Positions 21,595-50,392 of a stretch of DNA of 64,000 nucleotides are shown here, in pieces. The notes beneath the pieces were generated by a model. That model was not told the DNA's origin. It saw only the letters and a list, made by a program, of their open reading frames with translations, and did no database searches. Position numbers and translations under genes: made by a program. How positions within the stretch are numbered: position 1 is the stretch's first letter; each line of letters opens with the position of its first letter. Source of the DNA: Haematococcus lacustris (lineage: Eukaryota > Chlorophyta > Chlorophyceae > Chlamydomonadales > Haematococcaceae); contig JASKMD010000031.1 of assembly GCA_030144725.1 (NCBI GenBank), forward strand, positions 1,007,227 through 1,071,226. The letters are read 5' to 3'.

Positions 21595-23220
21595 GGGGCG
21601 GGGCGGGGCGGGGCGGGGCGGGGCGGGGCGGGGCGGGGCGGGGCGGGGCGGGGCGGGGCGGGGCGGGGCGGGGCGGGGCGGGGCGGGGCGGGGCGGGGCG
21701 GGGCGGGGCGGGGCGGGGCGGGGCGGGGCGGGGCGGGGCGGGGCGGGGCGGGGCGGGGCGGGGCGGGGCGGGGCGGGGCGGGGCGGGGCGGGGCGGGGCG
21801 GGGCGGGGCGGGGCGGGGCGGGGCGGGGCGGGGCGGGGCGGGGCGGGGCGGGGCGGGGCGGGGCGGGGCGGGGCGGGGCGGGGCGGGGCGGGGCGGGGCG
21901 GGGCGGGGCGGGGCGGGGCGGGGCGGGGCGGGGCGGGGCGGGGCGGGGCGGGGCGGGGCGGGGCGGGGCGGGGCGGGGCGGGGCGGGGCGGGGCGGGGCG
22001 GGGCGGGGCGGGGCGGGGCGGGGCGGGGCGGGGCGGGGCGGGGCGGGGCGGGGCGGGGCGGGGCGGGGCGGGGCGGGGCGGGGCGGGGCGGGGCGGGGCG
22101 GGGCGGGGCGGGGCGGGGCGGGGCGGGGCGGGGCGGGGCGGGGCGGGGCGGGGCGGGGCGGGGCGGGGCGGGGCGGGGCGGGGCGGGGCGGGGCGGGGCG
22201 GGGCGGGGCGGGGCGGGGCGGGGCGGGGCGGGGCGGGGCGGGGCGGGGCGGGGCGGGGCGGGGCGGGGCGGGGCGGGGCGGGGCGGGGCGGGGCGGGGCG
22301 GGGCGGGGCGGGGCGGGGCGGGGCGGGGCGGGGCGGGGCGGGGCGGGGCGGGGCGGGGCGGGGCGGGGCGGGGCGGGGCGGGGCGGGGCGGGGCGGGGCG
22401 GGGCGGGGCGGGGCGGGGCGGGGCGGGGCGGGGCGGGGCGGGGCGGGGCGGGGCGGGGCGGGGCGGGGCGGGGCGGGGCGGGGCGGGGCGGGGCGGGGCG
22501 GGGCGGGGCGGGGCGGGGCGGGGCGGGGCGGGGCGGGGCGGGGCGGGGCGGGGCGGGGCGGGGCGGGGCGGGGCGGGGCGGGGCGGGGCGGGGCGGGGCG
22601 GGGCGGGGCGGGGCGGGGCGGGGCGGGGCGGGGCGGGGCGGGGCGGGGCGGGGCGGGGCGGGGCGGGGCGGGGCGGGGCGGGGCGGGGCGGGGCGGGGCG
22701 GGGCGGGGCGGGGCGGGGCGGGGCGGGGCGGGGCGGGGCGGGGCGGGGCGGGGCGGGGCGGGGCGGGGCGGGGCGGGGCGGGGCGGGGCGGGGCGGGGCG
22801 GGGCGGGGCGGGGCGGGGCGGGGCGGGGCGGGGCGGGGCGGGGCGGGGCGGGGCGGGGCGGGGCGGGGCGGGGCGGGGCGGGGCGGGGCGGGGCGGGGCG
22901 GGGCGGGGCGGGGCGGGGCGGGGCGGGGCGGGGCGGGGCGGGGCGGGGCGGGGCGGGGCGGGGCGGGGCGGGGCGGGGCGGGGCGGGGCGGGGCGGGGCG
23001 GGGCGGGGCGGGGCGGGGCGGGGCGGGGCGGGGCGGGGCGGGGCGGGGCGGGGCGGGGCGGGGCGGGGCGGGGCGGGGCGGGGCGGGGCGGGGCGGGGCG
23101 GGGCGGGGCGGGGCGGGGCGGGGCGGGGCGGGGCGGGGCGGGGCGGGGCGGGGCGGGGCGGGGCGGGGCGGGGCGGGGCGGGGCGGGGCGGGGCGGGGCG
23201 GGGCGGGGCGGGGCGGGGCG
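21595..23220. repeat. Perfect (GGGGC)n pentamer array, about 325 units
   Basis: 1626 bp of GGGGC without a single visible interruption. The unit has no stop in any frame, so open frames cross it on both strands (GRGGA or PAPPR); these are not genes. The plus strand is a dense G-quadruplex-forming sequence. It sits between Fanzor remnants E (left, minus) and D (right, plus), which are inverted relative to each other. Copy number in an assembly of such a repeat is unreliable. Confidence 0.97.
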
Positions 23221-23306
23221 AGGTGGTCCGGGGCGGCAGGAAGACTGGATCCTGGCGCACCTCTGCAACTGTTGACTGAGCCAGGGTCAGACTGTGACTC
23301 TTAGCC

Positions 23307-23700
23307 GGGTCAGCTCAGCAGTGAATGGCAAGCAGCCCTGTGAGGAGGAGCTGGACCATGAGCAGCCACACCAGGCCAGCAGCCTGGCAGCCCCCAGCAA
23401 GGCAGGTTAAACACCGCCTGCTGCTCCCAGCCTGGAGCCAGCAGCGTGACCAGCCCAGCAGCAGCAGGAGCAGCAGCAGCCCGCTGAGGCACAGTAGTGT
23501 GTGCCCCCCATTCAAGCAGTCCTTAGCTCACAATTAGTGCATGTTTGTCATGCCAACTCTAGGTTATAGCCCTCATGCGTCAGGCAGTAGTGTAGGTGGT
23601 AGGCACTCATGCACCATGTGCATGTGCATTGGGTGTACTCTACACAGCACCTCAACACCATTTGAGTGGTACCGCTATTGTGTGGGACGAGGGTGCTGGC
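23307..23700 (+). pseudogene. Fanzor-like remnant (copy D), inverted
   Basis: The plus strand reads SRVSSAVNGKQPCEEELDHE like copy C (RVSSAVNGQQPCEEELDHE), then after a frameshift VKHRLLLPAWSQQRDQP, a Gln-rich end and the family C/D/E 3' tail (23508-23690). RuvC-III is absent. The 80 bp between the array and 23307 match nothing else seen. Confidence 0.75.
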
Positions 23701-24358
23701 GCTAGTAATGGAGGTGAGCACACCAGCTAGGCAGAGCTAGAGCGTACTAAGAGTAGTGGTTGTATGTGTGCTATGCGCTATGTATGCTACAAGGTAATGA
23801 ACTCCTAGCCTGTGCCCTTGCGGTGTTTTGGAGTAGCAAGAGGGTGACAGGATTCAGACTACATTTTGTTTATGCGTTGCCCCAGCCCGGGCCTCAATCC
23901 ATATGTGAGCGCGCAATGAGTAGCAGAATGCTATCGATATAGCAGTCTGCTCTGTCTTACCCGCACCAGGCACACGAGACGCTGCAGCTGGGCACCTCGT
24001 GCATCACTCCTGACGCGATTGCGGGTTTTGGAATTTGGCAGTTTGTAACCCGACCCAGCGCAACAAGCAAGCAAGACATGACAGCAAAGCACTGATCGCC
24101 TAAGGATGGCCTGGCCCTAAGATGGGGCCTTGCAAATGGGGCCAATACCGGCAGCCAGCAGCGCCATTCGAGCTGGGGCGGCTGCCTTCGCACCAACGGG
24201 TTCGTGTAATGCTGGGTCTTGCTCCTTTTCGCTTGTATCGGTGTGCCTAGTCCTCGCGCCTCAACGGCGTTTGCAAAACGCGGAGAACCGAGCACGGACC
24301 TAAGAAAACATTTACCGCCCAGCGACAGCTGGTACATTGGAAGAGGGACAAGCGCCTG
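23701..24358. other. Intergenic, upstream of PAN3
   Basis: No gene or repeat recognised. The in-frame codons just before 24359 are open back to about 24265, so the PAN3 coding region may begin earlier. Confidence 0.4.
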
Positions 24359-27300
24359 ATGCCCTGGTTTGCAGGTTCTGCGACTCCCACGCCCAACGCT
24401 AGCTTCCAACCTAGTTCAAGCACACCCAACACAGCAGCCCATGCAAGCTCAGCAGGGCCTGACATTGCTGTATCTGGGTCAGCCAGCCCACTGACCCTGA
24501 AAGCCAAGCTCTCAGCAGCCAGCCTGACCCTAGCAGCTCGCCCATTTGTACCCAGTGCCTTAAAGACCACACCCACAGCCAGCCCTACCCCTGCTGCTGC
24601 TCCACCATGTGAAGCCAAGCTCTCAGGCACAGTTGAGGCACCAGTGCCGGGCTCCTCCTCTAATGGTGTGACCAGCAGCAGCCACAGCGCCCGGCTGGGG
24701 CAGACAAACTCTGCTCAAGCCCCCCATGTCAAGGGGCTGCCCACTGCCGGACCTGAGGCTGCTGCTGCGACCCCAGGTTCAGCTGCTGCAGTCAGCGCGG
24801 CCAACCCAGCCACAGCTCCTGCTATGGGCCAGGCAGCTGGTGGGGCCACAGGAGGAGCGGCAGCAGGCGGAGGGGCCAAGAATGGCAGTGCTGGGGCGGG
24901 TGGTGGTGGTGGAGGAAGGTGGGTTGTGCAAGACCCTGTGAGGAGCCCTCTCCCTCTCAAAGCATCCCTGTCCTGCTGCATTGCACTATGTGGCACCTTC
25001 TTATAGGTCATGTTCCTCCCTTAATCATGACCCTTTGAGTAACCTTACTGTCTCCTAGCCCATACACCTGCCTGCTGGCCTGTCAGCCCATCTGCTTGCG
25101 CGCTCAAGACATTATCATGCTGGTCTGACCCTTTGCTGTAGCAGGGGCCCAGCCTCCCATCAAGGACGCGGCCGCCCCTCAGGTCCCAGTACCAGCACCT
25201 CTGCCGGCTCCACCTCCCTGATCAGCTCCTCCCCCACTGCCCCGTCCGACACCCCCGCTGCAGTCCGTGCCAGCAACAGCTTCAACAGCGGTGCCAACAA
25301 CAGTGTGACCCAGGGTAGCAATCAGGTGGCCAACAGCCAGGCAGCAGGCAGGGGGGTGGGACAGGCAGGGCCGCCGGACGCTAAAGCAGGGGTGACGTCA
25401 GCGGCTTGGGCTGGGGCACCAGGAGGGGGTTTTGGAGGCCGAGGCAAGGGCAAAGGCGGGGAGGGCCCGGGGGCTGGAGCAGGGACTGCGTCAGTAAACG
25501 CAGGCCAGCACAGCCCGGCAACAGGCCTCAACTGCAGTGCAGCAGCTGGGGTCAGTGCCACTAACACTGGATCAGGGGCTGGCCCAGGCGCTGCTGCTGA
25601 CAACGAGCGAGTGGCAGGTAGGAGGGGGGCTTGGGGCAGTGGGGTGAGGGAGGGGAGCTGTGGAAGGGATGTAGGGAGCTGAGTGCAGTGCAGGCCCTGG
25701 GGCCCCTTTCTGCAGCCAGGAAGGAAGGGCACAACAGCCCCCCTCACACACTGCTGCTGCTGCTGCTGCTGCTGCCATGTTGTCGCCACTCGCACTGCAA
25801 CCCCTGGCCTGTGCCTGGCCCAATGGGTCTACTGCACAGCTGGCTGCCTGGCATTGCTGGCGCAGGGGCTGCTGGCGCCGCCTGGTCCCCTGCAGTGGGG
25901 TCCAGCCTTGCCGCAGGGGCCACCCCATTCACCCGGGGTGGAGGGGGCAGCAGCAGCAGCTCGCCAGTGCCCTGGGCACCTCAGGGTCTGCATGGGACAG
26001 CTTCCCCTGCTCCGTCGCATGGGATGGCATGGGCAGAGGTGGCCATGGGTCAGGCAGGGATGGGGTTGGGGCCGCATGGGGGTCTGCGCACAGGAGGTCA
26101 CGGCACCAGGGGCTGGCCTGGGGGTCATGGGGGGCCGCCTGGGCCTGGTGGGGGCCTGCCCGGGGGGGTGGGGCTGCCGGGGTCGCGGCGTGAGGTGGCG
26201 GTGAGGGCCCCTGGGCGGGCCAGCTTGGCCAAGCAGTTCATGGGCACCTCACTGAGGCAGCAGCTGGCGGCTGACACCTACGCAGTGCACGCCCAGGTGG
26301 GGCCTAGGCCAAGGGGCGGAGGGTGGGGGAGGGTGAGGGAGGAGCCCTGGTTGATAGGCGGTTGGAGGGCGGTTAGAGGGCGATTGGGGGACGGTTGGAG
26401 GAGACAGAGGGGTAGGTACGAGGGGGTTGGGTAGTGGGAGAGACTACGTGGTTGGGGGAGGGATGGTGTGGCAGGCAGGAGAGTGATTGCGGGGGCAGGG
26501 CTGGAGCCATAGCAGCTGATGCGCAGCTCAGCCAGCTGCAGGAGAAAGGTACCTACTGCTGGTGTGGTTGCGCTACTACCCAGCCCAGCATCCAGCCTGG
26601 CCAGCTGTTCTAGAGTTGCTCCCCTGGGGCAGTTCCCTGCAAGTGGCGCAAAGCTGAGCTGCTGCTTTGGAGACTGCAGAGTTGTTGCTGTTGAACAGGG
26701 GGCTGGCGTGACGTGATGGGCTGCAGTTGTGCTGTCCCGCCTGCAGTGGCCCACCACCCCTGGTGGCCCTGAGGGCCTGGGGCTGCTGCCAGTGCGGGTG
26801 GGGGTCTACCACAGCCTGTACCCCCTGGAGGAGGTGGAGGGCGTCACACCGGGTGGGATGTACCCCACCGCCTCCACACCTTGCACCGTGCTCACTCACA
26901 CCTCGTGTCACTCCTCGTGTCACACTGCCACGCCCTGTGTTAATGCACGCACACCGGTGTTGCTTGTTCTCCCTCTGCCCCTGCCCCTGCCCAGGCGGTC
27001 CCTGGCCCCGTGGCAGCAGCCAGGCGCTGGGGGTGTTGACCCAGGTGTACAAGGCCATCAGCAGCGTGGATGGCCAGGCCTACGCCCTGCGCCGCATCCA
27101 CCCCAAACAGGTACTCATGGACTCAGGACTCAGTCTGAGCCAGCCTGCTGAGCCAGCCTGCCTGTTGAGCCTGCAAGTCCTGTTCAGCCCTACTCGTGAC
27201 ATCACTATGGAGTCGCAGGGTTGCTGCATCTCTGGTAGTAGCTCTGATGAGATGGATGCGGTGCCCAAGCATCTCATCGGCCCAGCAAGCGCATGTATCA

Positions 27301-30300
27301 GTCCATGTCAGCCCCTGCTGCCACACCCCTGGCTCTTGTCATGACACCACTGACACCACATGACACCACATGACACCACTGAGTGCAGTGCAGTGCGGCT
27401 GCTGTTTGCATGACTCCTGCTGATGCTGCTGATGGTGATGGTCATGGTGATGGGCAGGTGGCGCCCTCTGGTGAGCTCTTGGCAGCTGCCCGGCAGGCGG
27501 TGGAGGTGTGGGGTTGCGTGGCCAACCACCCCAACCTGGTGGGCCTGCGGGCAGTCTTCGTGAGCTCAGAGATTGAGCACGTGCCCGCGCTGTTCCTGGC
27601 ACATGACTTCCACCCAGGCAAGGCAGCGCTGGCCACCCTAACCCAGCTGCATGCCTACCTGCATACCTAGCTGCATGCCCAGCTGCATGGCTACCTACCA
27701 GTTTCAATTGTAGCTTGGCTGCATTTAGCCGCCCAGGCAGCACACCAGCCTAAAGCCCTTCCCCTTGCACCTGTGACCAGCCATGTGCTGTTGCCTGGCC
27801 CCCTTCCCTGACCTCTTCCTTACCTCCCGCTGCCCTCTCCTGCGTGTTCAAGCTGCCCTCCCTGCCATTGCGAGATTGTTGTACACTGCTGCTCCCATCA
27901 CCTGCCTCCCGTGCCCTCCACCTGCCTGCTGCACTCCCACCTGCCCAATGCACCTCATGGTCTGCCTGCTGTGCCATGCCATGCCCAACCACCATCCCAC
28001 CAAGCTGAAGAGTGGCATGCTCGGTCCCTATGATCCCTTCTCTAGCTTTCCCACGTCCTGCCAGCCCCTGCCCCTGCCCCTGCCCCTGCCCCTGCCCCTG
28101 CCCCTGCCCCTGCCCCTGCCCCTGCCCCTGCCAGCCTCTGTTTGCCCCGCTCTGCCCCTGCCCCTCCCTCCCAGCAGGCTGCACCACCCTGGCGGCAGCA
28201 CACCTCACGCCCTCCACGACCCAGGCCGGAATGGTGGCTCTGAGCCCACCGCCTGAAGCCACCCTGTGGAGCTATGCCGTGCAGCTGGCTGCCCTGCTGC
28301 GGGCGGTGCATGCGGGCGGCCTGGCTCTCAAAGCCAGCTGCCTGCACCCAACAAAGGTGATGCTAGGGTAGGCATGTCCCACCTCTCAGCCCTCACCAAA
28401 CCCAACGCACTGAGCTGGTGTCACCTCCGTATGCCAACACAGTAGCTGGGATGAGTAACAAAGTTGCTGTTCCAGCTGTACACACGTCGAAGCAGCACCT
28501 TGCACCATACTAGAGCCCTGTGGTCTCTTCTCCTGCTTCCCAACATACTGCCAGCCCCTGCCTGCTGAAGAGACAGCACTGGCCTCATTCCCTGATGCCT
28601 GCCTTACAACCACCTGTGACCCCTACCTGCTTTGCTGCACCACAATCAGGACACCCTGCCCTGAGCGTAGATGCTGCTGCTGCCCCTGGCCCAGGTGCTG
28701 CTGAGCTCGTTGGGGCGGCTGCGTGTGAGCTGCTGCGGGGTGGTTGACACGCTGTCCAGCTCCCTGGGCGTCGAGAGGGAGGAGCTGCACCGCCTGCAGC
28801 GCATCGACCTGGGGGTCAGTCAATCACACTCTGCTCCGCATGGCTTTTGCATGGCCTGGCTGGTCATGATCAGACCCTGGTGATGGACATAGGGTAGGGG
28901 AAGGGGGTGGGGAGCCACGCACACAGGTTCAAGCCATGCAAAGGATTGATTGGCGCAAACGGCATCGCACAGATGTCATGCTCCTCCTCCTCCTCACCCT
29001 TGTGTGATCCACACTGGTGTATGTCCCTTGTGCTGCATGTGTGGTGGCAGGCCTGTGGCAGGCTTGCCCTCCTGCTGCTACCCGCTGCTGCCAGCCTGGC
29101 ACCTACCCTACCATCCTTCCACCCTGCAGACCAACCTCTGTGCTTCCTGCTGGTCACACTCACCGCCTCGCCTCCTGCTCTGCTCCCTGTCCTGCTCTTC
29201 CTTTTGCCATGCGCTGAGCCTGTGTGGCCATCCACATGCATTGGAATGGCCCATTCAGATGCCCCAGTCTGTCTGTCCCTGTCCCGATCTTCACCATCCC
29301 TGCCCTCTGCCCTGCCCCTGGCCCCATTCAGCTGCCTCAGTCTGTCTGCTGCCCTCCAGGCATTGGGCCAGCTGCTGCTCACGCTAGGCTGCTGTGGCCT
29401 GGCCCCCCCGGGGCACCCCCCCTCCCTGGAGCTGCTGGCCTCCGCCGCCGTCCCCTCCAGCTCAGCCAGCGGCCCTGGGTCCACCCTGCCGGGCCTCAGC
29501 CTGCGCTTCACCCCGGAGTTTTCCAAGCTTGTGGGGGCGCTGCTGGCGGCACCCCGGGGTGGGCCTCTGGGCACTGCACGCCAGCTGGTGGCTGCACTGG
29601 CTGAGCGTAGCTTGGTGGAGGTGGAGATGCTACAGCTGGCGCAGGACGCGCTGGTGAGGGGCCTGGGGAGGGCGTCAGGGGAGGGAAGGGAAGAGGGGCT
29701 GGCCAGGGAGAAGGGGCCAGGGAAGGGGGCAGGGGGGGGCTTGCGGCGTCACCGGGTTCGCCACTTTTGTCTGCCAGACAGGGGAGATGAGGGGCGTATG
29801 CCCATCACCCACTGGCATCCTCATCATCATTGTTACAAGCAGCATTTTATGGCCCTCCGTATTGCTGCCAGTCATACTGAAGTGATACTGACCACACAAT
29901 GTGATCTTGGCACATGGCTAGCCACTAATGGCCAGCCAGGCCTAGCGCTTGCGTGTGGCTTGCATGTGCAGGTGTCAGACTTGGCTCTTGAATGTGAGAA
30001 TGGAAGGCTGCTGCGGCTGCTGGTCAAGCTGGGCTTCATCAATGAAAGGCCTGAAGGCGATGTGGTGAGAATGACCCTGGATACTAGACTGGCCTGGCCT
30101 GGCCTGGCCTGGCCTGGCCAGCCATCTCACCTTGTGCAACGCCTCATGGGTCGCCCAGTCACACATGGGTGATGTACTGTCATGTGCCACTGCATCCACG
30201 TGAGAACAGCTACATGCAAGGCTGCCTCGTGCGAAGCCAAGTGAGGAACTACCCGCTTTTGTGCTGTGCCACAGGATGCCAGCTGGGCTGAGACCGCGGA

Positions 30301-31443
30301 TCGCTACCTTCTGAAGCTCTTCAGGTGCTGCTCCTCCCTGCGCCCTGCCCTGCCCTGCCCTGCCCTGCCCTGCCCTGCCCTGCCCTGCCCTGCCCTGCCC
30401 TGCCCTGCCCTGCCCTGCCCTGCCCTGCCCTGCCCTGCCCTGCCCTGCCCTGCCCTGCCCTGCCCTGCCCTGCCCTGCCCTGCCCTGCCCTGCCCTGCCC
30501 TGCCTGAGTCCCAGCTTGAGTCCCAGCTTGACTCCCTTCATAAGCTGCCTTATGTTGTTTCTGTACTTGTATTTGCGCTGGGCTGGGCTGGGCTGGGCTG
30601 GGCTGGGCTGGGCGCTGGGCTGGGCTGGGCTGGGCTGGGCTGGGCTAGGCTGGGCGCTGGGCTGGGCTGGGCAAGCCTGGGCCTTACGTGTCCAATTGCA
30701 TGTTCCTCAGGCATACAACAGCTGTATGCTGGGCCGGGCACAAGGCGTAGTACAAGTGTCTGCTCTCTCACCAGCACTGCCTGCTGCCCTCCAGCTTGCA
30801 CCTAAACGCAGGCCTAACACGCGTTCTGGCCCTGCTGTCGCTGCTGCTGCCTCACCCAGGGACTTTGTGTTCCATCAGCGTGCGCCTGAGGGCCATCCGG
30901 CAGCAGGAGGGCCGCTGCTGGATTGGGGCCATGTGCTTGAAGCGCTGAACAAGGTGTGCTGCTGGCCTATCCTGTGCCTGCTGGTCCTCCTGTGCCAAAC
31001 CTGCCTTCTGGTCTTATAGCCAGCTGTTGCTCTTGTAACCAGCCTGGCAGAGAAAGGGGCCGGGGTGGTAGGATGGCTCCATCCCAACCCCGGTTGTAGA
31101 TGCCTGACAACTTCCTGCTGTTGTGCACAGCAGTCAGTGTGCGGGGCCCTTCATTGCATGTGGCTGGGTATTGGGGGTTTGCGCGATGTGCCTGACCATG
31201 CATACGATCTGCCTGACCATGCATGCGACCTGTCCAACCACGCATCTAGTTGCCATGTCATGCTGGGGTGCGCCCGCACTGCAGCTGGATGCCGGCGTGG
31301 GTGAGAAGATCCTGCTGTTAGCCAGGGACGAGTCGGCCATGCTGGTGGCGAGCTATGCAGACATCAAGCGATGTGTGAGTGCAGCCTACGACGACCTGCG
31401 CAGCAAGGCTTCAGCAGCCGTGGCCAGAAACAAATTACATTAA
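24359..31443 (+). CDS. PAN3: PAN3, regulatory subunit of the PAN2-PAN3 poly(A) deadenylase
   Basis: Pseudokinase-like subunit that recruits PAN2 to poly(A)-bound PABP. The exon with 24359 carries a PAM2 motif, LTLAARPFVPS (about 24526-24560), for PABP binding. Then 25141-25617, about 25716-26296 (RQQLAADTYAVHAQ), 26747-26852 (RVGVYHSLYPLEE), 26995-27110 (YKAISSVDGQAYALRRIHP), 27458-27617, 28178-28356 (ATLWSYAVQL), 28695-28814, 29360-29653, 29972-30064 (ENGRLLRLLVKLGFINERPE), 30275-30324 (WAETADRYLLKLFR), 30860-30953 (DFVFHQ) and 31285-31443. The last exon reads KILLLARDESAMLVASYADI and ends NKLH. All phases from 26747 on agree. One intron is GC-AG. The Gly/Ala/Pro-rich N-terminus is poorly conserved, its start and exon 3 acceptor are uncertain, and I did not find the CCCH finger known in other PAN3. 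Confidence 0.9.
25751..25775. repeat. (CTG)n tract in PAN3
   Basis: Eight CTG units near the uncertain 5' end of exon 3; intronic if the acceptor at about 25865 is used. Confidence 0.8.
27618..28177 (+). other. PAN3 GC-AG intron
   Basis: The preceding exon ends CACCCAG/GCAAGG and the next begins CAGCAG/GCTGCACC. Joined, they read FLAHDFHPGCTTLAAAHLTP in frame, matching the PAN3 HPG...TL...H pattern. No GT donor keeps the frame here. Confidence 0.75.
28065..28131. repeat. (CCCCTG)n array, about 11 units
   Basis: Hexamer array within the PAN3 GC-AG intron. Confidence 0.95.
30343..30503. repeat. (CCCTG)n pentamer array, about 32 units
   Basis: Perfect array starting 19 bp after the 30324 exon end, within a PAN3 intron. 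Confidence 0.97.
30576..30672. repeat. (GGGCT)n pentamer array with GGGCGCT interruptions
   Basis: Same PAN3 intron as the CCCTG array. About 19 units; interrupted twice by GGGCGCTGGGCT. Confidence 0.95.
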
Positions 31444-31987
31444 AACAGTTCGGATACCCCTGCCCTCCAGCCCACCGTGTAACAAGACGTTCCTCCATCC
31501 GCCTGACTGCATCTCCGGAGGTGGTGCGGTCAGTTGTCCATTGCTGGTTGGTGCAATGTTCTACACTGAACAGCACCGGTACACCAGCCCACATCAGTGC
31601 TGAAAAAGGAAAGCAAGGCAAATGGTATACACCACTTCTAGCCGTCAGCTGCTAGGTCACAGGAGGTGTAGTGTAACAAAACAGTGGCATTAGACGTGCG
31701 TCACTAGAATAACTATGGCCGAGCAGCCTAACGGCTGACGGCTTAAGCTGTGTAAGCCACATCATCACGAAGGAACTGCCAGGAGAAGGATATGAGTCAT
31801 ACATACTACTCTGAGTACACGATGCTGACAGTGCCATCCAGCGCGTAAATGACTAACGGATTATGCCCAGTATACTCCATGCACCCTGTTTATTCATGCA
31901 ATCATGCACGTAACTACCTCCCAATGTCTCGAAGCCTCTGTAAACCTCAACCATCACAAAGGACTGCGTTGGCCGTCGCGGTTGCGC
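31444..31987. other. Convergent 3' region of PAN3 and DNMT1
   Basis: The two genes face each other here. TGTAA, the usual green-algal polyadenylation signal, occurs at 31478-31482 on the PAN3 strand. A LINE tail piece (31717-31743) lies inside. No further gene seen. Confidence 0.5.
31640..31743 (+). mobile_element. LINE tail fragment with inverted partner
   Basis: 31717-31743 matches the LINE end at 21400-21426 at 26 of 27 positions (core GCAGCCTAACGGCTGACGGC). At 31640-31656 an inverted version (AGCCGTCAGCTGCTAGG, 15 of 17) makes a possible stem. Only the last bases of the LINE are present. Confidence 0.55.
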
Positions 31988-49239
<17,252 letters not shown>

Positions 49240-50002
49240 ACTGGCACTAACGAAGCTGTTCCACCTTGCAATGACCAGTATAAAAAGAGACCCTGCTGCA
49301 GCTACTACGCGCACTGCTACTCGAGCAAGCAACAGGCTTGCTTTCGCCGTATGTCGCTTTGAACTTCGAACTGCACACTTTGCATCATTTGATCGCACAA
49401 GGCTGCTGACTGCATGCTTTGTCTTTGTCTTGCTTTTCATTGCTGCCCTGGGCTGCTCCATTTTCCCCAATGTGTCATGACTCTATGCACTGGCTTTGTC
49501 CCAACCCCACCCTGTTCCACCGTTGTAGAGACTCCCAGCTGTACCGCTCAACACACTTTATACAAACTCAGCTGGTGAGCACAGGTAGACCCACGGTGGA
49601 GGTAGGCCCACAGGTAGACCCACAGGCCCACAGGTCGACCAACAGGCAGACCCACAGGTCCACAGGTAGGAGACCCACAGGTCCACATGTAGACCCACAG
49701 GTCCACAGGCCCACAGGTAGACCCACAGGCCCACAGGTAGACCCACAGGCCCACAGGTAGACCCACGGTGGAGGTAGGCCCACAGTACCTACCTCCACAT
49801 GTTGGGCCTACCTCCACATGTTGAACTTTGTATTGATATGGCCTGCCTCGTTGAAGCTGCAGCAGTGAAGAGATGATACTCACAGGCCAGCACCCTGGCA
49901 GGATGGTGGAAGGAGGAGTGTTGGTTCTGCCCTTCTTCAAACTTGTGCATGCTATCACAATGATTACAAAATCAGATTGTTCGCAAGCACTTCACCTCCC
50001 GT
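49240..50002. promoter_or_regulatory. Shared upstream region of DNMT1 (minus) and ISCA1 (plus)
   Basis: The two genes diverge from this 763-bp spacer. No clear TATA box. About a quarter of it is a minisatellite. Confidence 0.5.
49577..49792. repeat. Minisatellite, CCCACAGGTAGA-type units
   Basis: Alternating CCCACAGGTAGA and CCCACAGG units with a few variants. ORFs of VGLPVGLW type here are artefacts. Confidence 0.9.
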
Positions 50003-50392
50003 ATGGTACGGTTCAGCATCCTCTGCTTAGCCGAAGCAGTACTAAGTAAGCGCCCAAGTCGCATTAAGCGTCAGGCCCTTGAGCTTACAGAATCTGCCGC
50101 GGAGCGCGTTCGCCAGCTGCTTGCAGCTCGCCATAAGGAATACCTAAGGCTAGGAGTCAAGAAACGGGGGTGCAGTGGACTGAGCTACACGCTGAATTAC
50201 GCTGACGAGCGTGGCAAGCTGGACGAGGTCGTAGAGGACAAGGGCGTGAAGATTCTGATCGAGCCTACAGCGGTGATGCACGTAGTGGGGACACGCATGG
50301 ACTTCACCCAAGACGGCCTCAAAGCTGAGTTTCAGTTCACCAATCCCAATAGCAAGGGTTCGTGTGGTTGCGGCGAGTCGTTCACCACCTAG
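50003..50392 (+). CDS. ISCA1-type A-type iron-sulfur cluster assembly protein
   Basis: A single open frame of 129 aa, the usual size for the family. The three conserved cysteines are present: Cys57 in KRGCSGLSY, and Cys121 and Cys123 in GSCGCGESF. Also typical are [13 protein letters not shown] near the start and VDF-like [18 protein letters not shown] before the Cys pair. A-type proteins bind or carry Fe-S clusters, in mitochondria for [4Fe-4S] targets (ISCA1/ISCA2) or in plastids. The N-terminal 27 residues are short and basic-hydrophobic, and could be part of a targeting peptide. Start 50003 is the first ATG of the frame; a further upstream exon cannot be excluded. Confidence 0.92.
   Translation: MVRFSILCLAEAVLSKRPSRIKRQALELTESAAERVRQLLAARHKEYLRLGVKKRGCSGLSYTLNYADERGKLDEVVEDKGVKILIEPTAVMHVVGTRMDFTQDGLKAEFQFTNPNSKGSCGCGESFTT

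Noticed and set aside
21493..23304. Five ORFs of 560-590 codons across the GGGGC array
   Set aside because: The pentamer has no stop in any frame; the ORFs are products of the repeat.
49577..49792. CRISPR-like array
   Set aside because: Units are contiguous or nearly so, without unique spacers, and this is eukaryotic nuclear DNA.
49548..49958. VGLPVGLW-type repeat protein
   Set aside because: Reading of the CCCACAGGTAGA minisatellite on the minus strand, in a spacer with no gene support.
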